This document shows, piece after piece, positions 1-5,233 of a DNA stretch of 6,189 nt. The position numbers were made by a program, and so were the translations under genes. Source of the stretch: Solirubrobacterales bacterium (GTDB lineage: Bacteria > Actinomycetota > Thermoleophilia > Solirubrobacterales > Solirubrobacteraceae); NCBI GenBank assembly GCA_025964065.1, contig JAOPZO010000392.1:1-6189 (forward strand), written 5' to 3'. The notes under the pieces are model-generated. The model saw only the letters and a program-made list of their open reading frames with translations, had not been told where the DNA came from and did no database searches. Position 1 is the stretch's first letter. Each line of letters begins with the position of its first letter.

Positions 1-118
1 GGCTCAGCAGCGTGCCGATCGTCGTGATGTGGCTCTGCAGCGCCGCCGAGGCCACCGGCTTGGCCCCGTAGAGGACGACACCGCCGTCACGCCGCTCGAC
101 GACCCGCAGGCGGCCCGG
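1..118. repeat. left copy of exact 118-bp terminal direct repeat
   Basis: This stretch is identical to 6072-6189 and in the same orientation. It lies inside the oxygenase coding frame. Because the frame passes smoothly through it, it marks an overlap at the point where a circular (or tandemly repeated) sequence was cut, not two separate genetic copies. The length is in the range of the k-mer overlaps that de Bruijn assemblers leave on circular contigs. Confidence 0.97.
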
Positions 119-616
119 GTTCTGCGACGGGGGCAGTGACCGGTCGGCCTGCGCCTCGGTCACGAGATCGGCGCTGGTGAGGTTGTTCTTGGTCGCGTAC
201 TCGACGAAGGCGTGGATCTTCTCGGCGGCGCCCGGCTCCCGCTCCTCGAGCCGCGCCTCCTCGGCCAGAAACCCGAGCATGAACGTGGGGCCGTAGTCCG
301 GCGGCCGGCCGAACACGCCGAGCGTGCGATCGGTGCCGAAGTCGACCAGCCGCCGCCGGCGGCGCAAGTCGGCCGTGCTGCGTGGCACCAGCCAGCCGGT
401 GCTCACCCGCGCGTTGAACTCGGGGTGCACAAACGTCGTGACATCCTGCGTGGCGGGATCGAACTGCGCGTCGAAGAGCTCGGCCCAGCCGTTGATCGCC
501 GGGGCGAACGCCGGGTGGGCCGTCACGTCCTCGACCAGCTCGCCGCCCACGACCACTCGGCGACCGTCGCGCAGGCTCGCCTTGTAGGCCTCGCCCGACT
601 TCAGAAACTGCTCCAC
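1..616 (-). CDS. hpaB: HpaB-type flavin-dependent monooxygenase, N-terminal part (gene continues at the right end of the window)
   Basis: This is the 5' part of an oxygenase of the 4-hydroxyphenylacetate 3-monooxygenase (HpaB) family, which uses reduced FAD from a partner reductase and O2 to hydroxylate phenols in the cytoplasm. Reading leftward from GTG 616-614, residues 1-166 lie at 616-119 and the frame stays open to position 1. Family features are SLRDGR near residue 14, a GRPPDY motif (Arg104, Tyr108) matching the GRSPDY substrate-binding segment, and DRS at 158-160. From the remembered family consensus, the segment at 132-160 aligns without gaps and the usual active-site His falls on Asp150. 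GTG 616 is chosen because GGGGAG lies 4 nt upstream and a TTGACG-type promoter lies further back; GTG 646 is the only earlier in-frame option before a stop at 650-652. Positions 1-118 duplicate 6072-6189; joined there, the protein is 485 residues, normal for the family. The substrate cannot be told from sequence. Confidence 0.88.
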   Translation of the reverse strand, partial: MEQFLKSGEAYKASLRDGRRVVVGGELVEDVTAHPAFAPAINGWAELFDAQFDPATQDVTTFVHPEFNARVSTGWLVPRSTADLRRRRRLVDFGTDRTLGVFGRPPDYGPTFMLGFLAEEARLEEREPGAAEKIHAFVEYATKNNLTSADLVTEAQADRSLPPSQNPGRLRVVERRDGGVVLYGAKPVASAALQSHITTIGTLLS

Positions 617-620
617 TGCA

Positions 621-626
621 CTCCCC
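621..626 (-). promoter_or_regulatory. Shine-Dalgarno site for the HpaB-type oxygenase
   Basis: On the reverse strand GGGGAG lies 4 nt before GTG 616. The spacing is short but usable. A second GGAG (633-630) lies 13 nt upstream of the same start. Confidence 0.55.
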
Positions 627-646
627 GATCTCCGTTCGCGAGCCAC

Positions 647-676
647 TTCCTACTACGGCACTTCGACGACCGTCAA
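647..676 (-). promoter_or_regulatory. candidate promoter of the oxygenase operon
   Basis: On the reverse strand, TTGACG (676-671) is one base from the consensus -35. After 18 nt comes TAGGAA (652-647), a weak -10. Transcription would start near 640 and give a short leader of about 25 nt containing the GGGGAG ribosome site, which fits the GTG 616 start. The weak -10 makes an activator plausible. Confidence 0.4.
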
Positions 677-731
677 GGCGCAGAGCCCCGGCCGGCGGAA
701 CACCGTGCGATGGGCGGTCTCCCTCACCCTT

Positions 732-770
732 CCCAGGTGTGGGGCGACACCCCCCAAAGCACTGCCTGGG
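732..770. repeat. nested inverted repeat in the divergent control region
   Basis: The outer arms are CCCAGG (732-737) and CCTGGG (765-770). Inner arms GGTGT (736-740) and ACACC (747-751) flank GGGGCG. The element lies between the two promoter candidates, upstream of both -35 boxes, where an operator serving both directions would sit. It could also form a hairpin, but it is outside both predicted transcripts. Confidence 0.4.
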
Positions 771-779
771 TCGGGCCGA

Positions 780-808
780 TTGACACCCGCAGCCGCGAAT
801 GGTACCTA
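780..808 (+). promoter_or_regulatory. candidate promoter of the flavin reductase-kinase-regulator operon
   Basis: A perfect -35 hexamer TTGACA (780-785) is followed by a 17-nt spacer and TACCTA (803-808), a poor match to the -10. A start near 815 would leave a leader of about 40 nt with a strong ribosome site. The -10 sits inside an inverted repeat (796-812), so a bound regulator there would be expected to affect initiation. Confidence 0.45.
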
Positions 809-812
809 TTCG
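796..812. promoter_or_regulatory. candidate operator dyad over the rightward -10
   Basis: Arms CGAAT (796-800) and ATTCG (808-812) flank GGTACCT, which contains the palindrome GGTACC (801-806). TACCTAT (803-809) also fits the TACYYMT heptamer known for E. coli NarL, a relative of the regulator encoded here. Short dyads occur by chance, so this is a candidate only. Confidence 0.3.
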
Positions 813-838
813 GGTCCTTCAATCCAAGGTCCGATCGC

Positions 839-845
839 GGAGGAG
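839..845 (+). promoter_or_regulatory. Shine-Dalgarno site for the flavin reductase
   Basis: GGAGGAG lies 8 nt before ATG 854. It fixes the start and argues against the longer open frame that extends upstream over the promoter. Confidence 0.85.
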
Positions 846-853
846 CGAACGAG

Positions 854-1477
854 ATGGAGTTCATCGGTGAGGAGTCCTACGATGCGAACTACTCCGCCAT
901 GTCGCTCGACGGCAGCGCGTTCTACCTCTACCCCAGCCGGCTGACCGCGGCACCGCCGCCCCCGCAGGCGCCCTCGGTGCGCTCGGTCTCCGACGGCTTC
1001 CGCGAGACCATGCGGGCCCTGGCCTCCGGCGTCGTGCTCATCACGACCCACGTGGGCGGTCGCCCGTGGGGCGTCACGGTGACCTCGTGCGTCTCGCTGT
1101 CGGTGGATCCCCCGCGCCTGCTCGTCTCGCTCATGCGCGAGACCGCCACCTGCAAGGCGATCGAGGAGGACCGGACGTTCGGCGTCGACCTCCTCGGCAA
1201 CGATCACAAACGGGTGGCGGAGTTCGGCGCGGCACGCGGCGCACCCAAGTTCCTCGACGACCAGATGATCGCCGGACTCCAGACGCCGACGCGCATGCCG
1301 ATGATCAAGGGCTCGCTATCGCACGTCGACTGCGAGCTCGAACAGGTTTTCGATGGCGGCGACCACGCGATCATCGTCGGGCGCGTCGTCGACGTCGTCT
1401 CGGCCCATCCCCACGCCAGTGCCTCTCCCCTCCTCTACTTCGACGGCGACTACCACCACCTCGGCGGGCCCCTGTAG
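854..1477 (+). CDS. HpaC-like flavin reductase (small component of two-component monooxygenase)
   Basis: This is a 207-residue flavin reductase of the FMN-binding split-barrel family, which uses NAD(P)H to reduce free FMN or FAD and passes it by diffusion to a partner oxygenase. The domain covers about residues 46-207. It shows FRETMRALASGVVLITT at the N-terminal strand, GVTVTSCVSLSVDPPRLLVSL as the flavin-binding core, a Phe-x-x-Asp segment near 133, GGDHAIIVGRV (168-177) with the family Gly-Asp-His, and PLLYFDGDYHHL at the end. Residues 1-45 are an extra Tyr-rich and then Pro-rich stretch not part of the usual domain. ATG 854 is chosen because GGAGGAG (839-845) lies 8 nt upstream. The frame is open further upstream, but only across the promoter and antisense to the oxygenase gene. 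Its divergent pairing with the HpaB-type gene makes it the likely reductase partner. The histidine kinase follows after 20 bp, probably in one operon. Confidence 0.9.
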   Translation: MEFIGEESYDANYSAMSLDGSAFYLYPSRLTAAPPPPQAPSVRSVSDGFRETMRALASGVVLITTHVGGRPWGVTVTSCVSLSVDPPRLLVSLMRETATCKAIEEDRTFGVDLLGNDHKRVAEFGAARGAPKFLDDQMIAGLQTPTRMPMIKGSLSHVDCELEQVFDGGDHAIIVGRVVDVVSAHPHASASPLLYFDGDYHHLGGPL

Positions 1478-1484
1478 GCCCACC

Positions 1485-1489
1485 GAGGT
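1485..1489 (+). promoter_or_regulatory. Shine-Dalgarno site for the histidine kinase
   Basis: GAGGT lies 8 nt before GTG 1498, in the 20-bp gap after the flavin reductase stop. It decides the kinase start in favour of GTG 1498 over the much longer open frame upstream. Confidence 0.6.
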
Positions 1490-1497
1490 CCCCTGCG

Positions 1498-2628
1498 GTG
1501 ACGCTTCGCACGATCACGCGCCGCATCGCGGTCCAGGAGGACGCCCCGTCCATCCTGCAGGCCGCCGTCGACGGGGCCCGGGAGGTCCTCGGGACCGCCG
1601 TCGCCTTCGCCGCCTCGGCCCAGGACGACCGCAACGCGTACGTCATGTCGGCGACGTCGGGGACGACGTCGGCGGCGCTCGGCAACATCGTCATCCCGCC
1701 GATGGTGGGGCTCGGCGGTCGCGTGGCGCGGCTGCAGCGCCCCATGGCGGTGCACGACTACCTCACCGACGAGTCGATCACGCGCGACTTCGTCGACGTG
1801 GTGGTCGGCGAGGAGGGCCTGCGCGGCGTCGCCTGTGTCCCGATCCACACGGCGCTGGGCGTCGCCGGGCTGCTGTACGTCGCGATCCGCCGGCCCGGCT
1901 ACCTGGCCGACCGCGCGCTCGACACGCTGGCCGACATCGGCACCAGCGCCGGCGTCGCCCTCGACGGGGCGCTGGGCCAGGCCCGACAGCGCGACCTGAG
2001 CGCGTTGCGCGAGCGCCAGCACCTCGCCAGCGCGCTGCACGACTCGGTGGCCCAGACGCTGTTTGCGATCGGCGTCGAGGCCAAGCGCTCGCGCGACGGC
2101 GACGATCCTCGCGCGCTGGCCGACGCGCTCTCGGAGATCGCGGCGCTGGCGTCGCAGGCGGGCAACGAGCTGCGCGAGACGCTCCACCGCATCAACGAGA
2201 TCCCGTCGCGCCTGTCGCTCGCGGTCGCCCTCGACGCCGAGGCGCGCGCCTTCGAGCGGCTGGGAGAGCTGACCGTGCGGGTGGTCACCGACGGCGACCC
2301 GCGCCCGCTGCCCGAGGTCTGCAAGACGCTCATCTGCGACACGATGCGCGAGGGTGTCCGCAACGCGGTCAAGCACGGCGGCGCGCACATCGTGGTGGTG
2401 CACGTCCGCTACGGTCACGCCGACGTTGGCGTCACCGTGCAGAGCGACCGCTCCGTCGCCCGGCAGGAGGGTCGTCCGCCGCGACCGACCGGCGGCCTGG
2501 CGCTGCTGCTCGCCCGCGCGCAGGCCTTGCGCGGAGAACTCGAGCTGGTCATCGGCGAGGAGGGCGAGGCCATCGTCCGCCTCACGCTGCCCAGCTACCG
2601 CACCGACGTGGAGACGCTCACCGCATGA
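1498..2628 (+). CDS. cytoplasmic GAF-domain sensor histidine kinase (HisKA_3 / NarL-partner type)
   Basis: This is a 376-residue sensor kinase that should autophosphorylate on His and pass phosphate to the adjacent regulator. A GAF sensory domain covers about residues 15-158, with GEEGLRGVACVPI and a GVAGLLYVAIRR strand typical of the fold. A HisKA_3 dimerisation helix follows, with the phospho-acceptor in SALHDSVAQTLFAIG (His181). A HATPase domain covers about 240-366, with the N-box at REGVRNAVKHG (Asn289) and a GGLALLLARAQAL stretch where the G2 box belongs. The G1 box (Asp-x-Gly-x-Gly) is not recognisable: the aligned segment reads QSDRSV near 315-320, so ATP binding may be weak or altered. 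No membrane helices are seen, so the signal is probably intracellular. GTG 1498 is preferred because GAGGT (1485-1489) lies 8 nt upstream and the flavin reductase ends at 1477. The ligand is unknown; some GAF domains bind aromatics, haem or flavin. Confidence 0.88.
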   Translation: MTLRTITRRIAVQEDAPSILQAAVDGAREVLGTAVAFAASAQDDRNAYVMSATSGTTSAALGNIVIPPMVGLGGRVARLQRPMAVHDYLTDESITRDFVDVVVGEEGLRGVACVPIHTALGVAGLLYVAIRRPGYLADRALDTLADIGTSAGVALDGALGQARQRDLSALRERQHLASALHDSVAQTLFAIGVEAKRSRDGDDPRALADALSEIAALASQAGNELRETLHRINEIPSRLSLAVALDAEARAFERLGELTVRVVTDGDPRPLPEVCKTLICDTMREGVRNAVKHGGAHIVVVHVRYGHADVGVTVQSDRSVARQEGRPPRPTGGLALLLARAQALRGELELVIGEEGEAIVRLTLPSYRTDVETLTA

Positions 2629-3248
2629 GGATCCTGGTCATCGACGATCACCCTGTGGCCCGGCGCGGCCTGCAGGCCCTGGCCGAGGAGGCCTTCACCG
2701 ACACGATCGTGGCGTCGGTCGCCTCCGGGCGCCAAGCGCTGACCCACGTGGCCGACAACCCGCCGGACCTCATCGTCTGCGACCTCCGGCTGCCCGGCGA
2801 GGACGCGGCCGTGCTCTGCCGCGAGCTGCTCACCCGGGTGCCGGAGGCGCGGTTGGTGATCTTCACCGCCTACGGCGAGCTCGACGAGATCCGCGAGTGC
2901 CTGGCCGCCGGCGCCCACGGCTGCCTGCTCAAGGACGCCTCGGAGCCCAACGTCGGCAAGGTGCTCGTCCGGATCATGGCCGGCGACACGATCATCGAGC
3001 CGCGGATCGCCAAGGGCCTCGCCATGGCCTACTCTCGCGAGCTGCGGGGCGACACCGTGCAGCTGACCGGCCGCGAACGGGAGGTGCTCAAGCTCCTGGC
3101 CGAGGGTCTGTCCAACAAGGCGATCGCCGAGGCGCTGTTTCTCGCCGAGAGCACCATCAAAGGCCACGTCGCGGCGCTGCGCCAGAAGCTCGAGGCGACT
3201 TCGCGCCTGCACGCCGTCGTCCAGGCCGACCGGCAGGGCCTGCTCTGA
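2625..3248 (+). CDS. NarL/FixJ-family response regulator (REC + LuxR-type HTH)
   Basis: This 207-residue transcription regulator is presumably phosphorylated by the kinase it overlaps (ATGA at 2625-2628). The receiver domain covers about residues 1-120, with the acidic pair Asp7/Asp8, phospho-acceptor Asp53 in IVCDLRLPG, Thr81 in IFTAYG and Lys103 in LLKDAS, so all receiver switch residues are present. The LuxR-type helix-turn-helix covers about 145-202: LTGREREVLKLLAEGLSNK, then IAEALFLAESTIKGHV, where the recognition helix lies. Length and order are standard for the family. GGAG at 2610-2613, 11 nt before the ATG, is a weak ribosome site, and coupling to kinase translation is more likely. 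The obvious target is the divergent 617-853 promoter region, but that is inferred from position. Confidence 0.95.
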   Translation: MRILVIDDHPVARRGLQALAEEAFTDTIVASVASGRQALTHVADNPPDLIVCDLRLPGEDAAVLCRELLTRVPEARLVIFTAYGELDEIRECLAAGAHGCLLKDASEPNVGKVLVRIMAGDTIIEPRIAKGLAMAYSRELRGDTVQLTGREREVLKLLAEGLSNKAIAEALFLAESTIKGHVAALRQKLEATSRLHAVVQADRQGLL

Positions 3249-3255
3249 GCGGGGT

Positions 3256-4068
3256 TCAGGCGGTGGCCGCCCGGGCGCTCGGGCGCTCCAGGAAGTCGAG
3301 CCGCCACGGACCCTGGCCGCGGGGATCGATCGCCGGGGCGCACAGGAGCGCCCGGCCGGCTGCGTCCACCTGCCCCTCGACGTCGACCTCCACCGCGGCG
3401 ACGGTGCCGGCGGCCGCCGTCACGCGGCAGAGGTAGCGTCCTGGCGCCGGGACGCTCGACCCGGGCGGCGCCACGAGCCGCTTCTCCACCGCTGCGGGGC
3501 CTGCGACGATCGTGAACGGCGCGCCGAGCAGTGCCGCGGCGCCACCGACGTCGCCGAGCGCCAGCAGCGACCGGATCGCCGTCGAGCTGACCGTCGCGCC
3601 GCCGGCGGCCACGAGCGGCACGGTCCGGGTGACGAACCGGGGGTCGGCCGCCAGCAGCGCCGGATCGCCGGCGCCGCGATGGCCGAAGCGGAAGTTGCGG
3701 CCGACGCTGACGTGCGTGGCGTGCAGCGCGCCGACGAGGATCTCGTCGACGAACTCCTGCGGGCCGTAGGCGGCGAACCTCGCGTCGAACGGGATCACCA
3801 CCACCTCGGCGATGCCGAGAGCGCCGATGAGCTCCGCCCGGCGTTGCACCGTCGTGATCAGCGGCGGGGCGTGGGCCGGTGCGACGACCGACAGCGGATG
3901 CGGGTCGAACGTCAGCACGCACGTCGCGTCACGCATCACCTCACGATGGCCGAGGTGGACGCCGTCGAACATCCCCAGCGCCACGCGCCGCGGCCGGGCG
4001 TCGACGTCGGCGAGGGCGACGAGGACGCCCGCCCGCTGCGCGGCGTCCACCACGTCAGGCAGCGGCAC
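3256..4068 (-). CDS. ribF: RibF-like FAD synthetase with degenerate riboflavin-kinase region
   Basis: This 270-residue protein matches the FMN adenylyltransferase (FAD synthetase) half of RibF, which makes FAD from FMN and ATP. The nucleotidyltransferase fold covers about residues 25-185. It has GMFDGVHLGH (32-41) carrying the H-x-G-H motif, LTFDPHPLSVV (52-62), VVVIPFDARFA, HVSVGRNFRFGHRGAGD (119-135), and SSTAIRSLLALGD (161-173). Full bifunctional RibF proteins are about 300-320 residues and carry a kinase domain with a G-x-PTAN motif. Here residues 185-270 keep a short GRYLCRV strand and a DFLERP end but show no PTAN motif, so riboflavin kinase activity is doubtful. The start is GTG 4068, overlapping the M20 gene by 14 bp; GTG 4053 or 4050, just at or after that gene's stop, are alternatives and no clear Shine-Dalgarno site decides. 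As the last gene of the oxygenase operon it may supply FAD locally, which is inference. Confidence 0.87.
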   Translation of the reverse strand: MPLPDVVDAAQRAGVLVALADVDARPRRVALGMFDGVHLGHREVMRDATCVLTFDPHPLSVVAPAHAPPLITTVQRRAELIGALGIAEVVVIPFDARFAAYGPQEFVDEILVGALHATHVSVGRNFRFGHRGAGDPALLAADPRFVTRTVPLVAAGGATVSSTAIRSLLALGDVGGAAALLGAPFTIVAGPAAVEKRLVAPPGSSVPAPGRYLCRVTAAAGTVAAVEVDVEGQVDAAGRALLCAPAIDPRGQGPWRLDFLERPSARAATA

Positions 4069-5233
4069 CGAGGAACCGGTCGATGACCGACCGGTAGATC
4101 CGCGCGTAACGCTCGAGCTCGTCGATGACGATGTGCTCGTCGACGGTGTGACAGCCGGCGACCGTGCCCGGCCCGAACGCCATGACCGTCGGGATGCCCG
4201 CGACGTTCGACAGCCAGCCGCCGTCGGTGTAGGCCTGCATGCTCCGGACCCTCGGCGCGTACCCGAACTCCTCCTGGAAGGCGTCGCTGCACACCTTGAC
4301 CACGTGTGCGCCCTCGTCGGTCTCGCCCGGCTCGCCCCAGCTGGCCACCTGCACGGTGATCGCTGCGGCGTCGATGCCGCAGGCCACGGCGTGCTCTTCG
4401 ATGTCGCGGATGACCCTCTCGCGCGACATGCCCGGAACCGTGCGGATGTCCATCATCGCCGTGCAGGTGTCGGGGATCACGTTGACCTTCTGGCCCCCGT
4501 GAACGACCGTCCCCGGCACGACGCTCGGGCCGCCGAAGATGGCGTGCGGCGTGTGGTCGAGCGTCAGCGACCGCATCGCGGTCAGGACGTCGACCATGAT
4601 CTGCACGGCGTTGACGCCCTTGTCGGGCGTCGTCGCGTGGGTCGAGCGACCGTGGGCCGTGATCTCCACGAAGCACAGCCCGCGATGGGCGGTGACGATG
4701 TCACCGTCGCCCGGTTCCACGACCACCGCGCCATCGCCCTCGACGAGGCCCTGGCGGGCCAGCACGCCCGTGCCGCGCTCGCCACCCGCCTCCTCGTCGG
4801 CCACCGCGGTGATGACCAGCTTGCCGCTCAGCCCCGCGGGGTTCGCGACCGCGCTCGCGGACGCGACGATGACCGCCGCGACCGCGCCCTTCATGTCCAG
4901 CGCGCCGCGGCCATAGATCCGCCCGTCGTCGATCTCGCCGCCGAACGGGTCGTGGGTCCAGTCGCCGGCGCTGTCGCCCACCGGGACGACGTCGAGGTGC
5001 CCGTTGAACACGAGCGTCGGACCATCGTCGGAGAATCGGTGCTCACCGATGACGCTGACGAACCCCGGAGTCTCCTCGACGTAACGGACCTCGAACCCGG
5101 CCGCCGTGAGCTCCTCGGCAACCGCGTCGCAGGCCGCCTGGGTCATCCCGGGCGGGTTCTCGCTCGGGATGCGCACCAGGCGCTGCGTCAGGGCGACGAC
5201 GCGGTCGCGCACGTGTTCCGCGGTCTCGCTCAT
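4055..5233 (-). CDS. M20-family metallohydrolase (ArgE/DapE/aminoacylase-like)
   Basis: This 392-residue enzyme belongs to the M20 family of dinuclear zinc hydrolases, which cleave N-acyl amino acids, N-succinyl compounds, carbamoyl groups or small peptides. All expected catalytic positions are visible: His79 and Asp81 in FNGHLDVVP, bridging Asp113 in GRGALDMKG, the general base Glu147 and ligand Glu148 in VADEEAGG, Glu173 in VVVEPGDG, and His362 in AGCHTVDEHI. The lid/dimerisation domain lies at about 182-295 and includes HGRSTHATTPDKGVNA. ATG 5233 is chosen because it overlaps the oxygenase stop (ATGA) and homology begins at once with a helix and RIPSENPPG. The frame is open upstream only within the oxygenase gene. 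No signal peptide is seen. Family membership is sure. Naming it argE or dapE would be a guess, and the operon points instead to an acylated or peptide-linked aromatic substrate. Confidence 0.93.
   Translation of the reverse strand: MSETAEHVRDRVVALTQRLVRIPSENPPGMTQAACDAVAEELTAAGFEVRYVEETPGFVSVIGEHRFSDDGPTLVFNGHLDVVPVGDSAGDWTHDPFGGEIDDGRIYGRGALDMKGAVAAVIVASASAVANPAGLSGKLVITAVADEEAGGERGTGVLARQGLVEGDGAVVVEPGDGDIVTAHRGLCFVEITAHGRSTHATTPDKGVNAVQIMVDVLTAMRSLTLDHTPHAIFGGPSVVPGTVVHGGQKVNVIPDTCTAMMDIRTVPGMSRERVIRDIEEHAVACGIDAAAITVQVASWGEPGETDEGAHVVKVCSDAFQEEFGYAPRVRSMQAYTDGGWLSNVAGIPTVMAFGPGTVAGCHTVDEHIVIDELERYARIYRSVIDRFLGAAA

Larger units (their letters stand above)
617..853. promoter_or_regulatory. 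237-bp divergent intergenic control region
   Basis: This is the only long non-coding stretch. It lies between the divergent oxygenase operon (leftward) and the reductase-kinase-regulator operon (rightward). It contains a promoter candidate for each direction, two inverted repeats, a 7-bp direct repeat (GACACCC at 746-752 and 782-788, 36 bp apart) and two Shine-Dalgarno sites. No small gene is supported in it. If the molecule is a true replicon, this is also the only space for an origin, but no iteron array or AT-rich tract is seen. Confidence 0.75.

Noticed and set aside
1..118. Terminal repeat as a transposon or phage long terminal repeat
   Set aside because: It lies wholly inside coding sequence, has no inverted ends or neighbouring transposase, and the gene is complete only when the two copies are merged into one.
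212..853. Open frame extending the flavin reductase upstream to 212
   Set aside because: It runs antisense to the oxygenase gene and through the promoter region. GGAGGAG before ATG 854 and the family domain length support the shorter protein.
1450..2418. 322-residue reverse-strand open frame opposite the kinase
   Set aside because: It has low-complexity Arg/Ala/Asp-rich sequence typical of antisense frames in high-GC DNA, and the forward strand carries clear GAF and kinase motifs.
1353..2624. Upstream open frame in phase with the response regulator
   Set aside because: It is Arg/Pro-rich shadow sequence over the kinase; the regulator's receiver domain begins exactly at ATG 2625.
3238..3261. 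Possible terminator hairpin (GCCTG / CAGGC) between the convergent genes
   Set aside because: It has only a 5-bp stem with a 14-nt loop and no T-tract on either strand; too weak to call.
3273..3288. Tandem repeat GGGCGCTC x2
   Set aside because: It is a short in-frame repetition within the FAD synthetase C-terminus, expected by chance in this GC-rich sequence.
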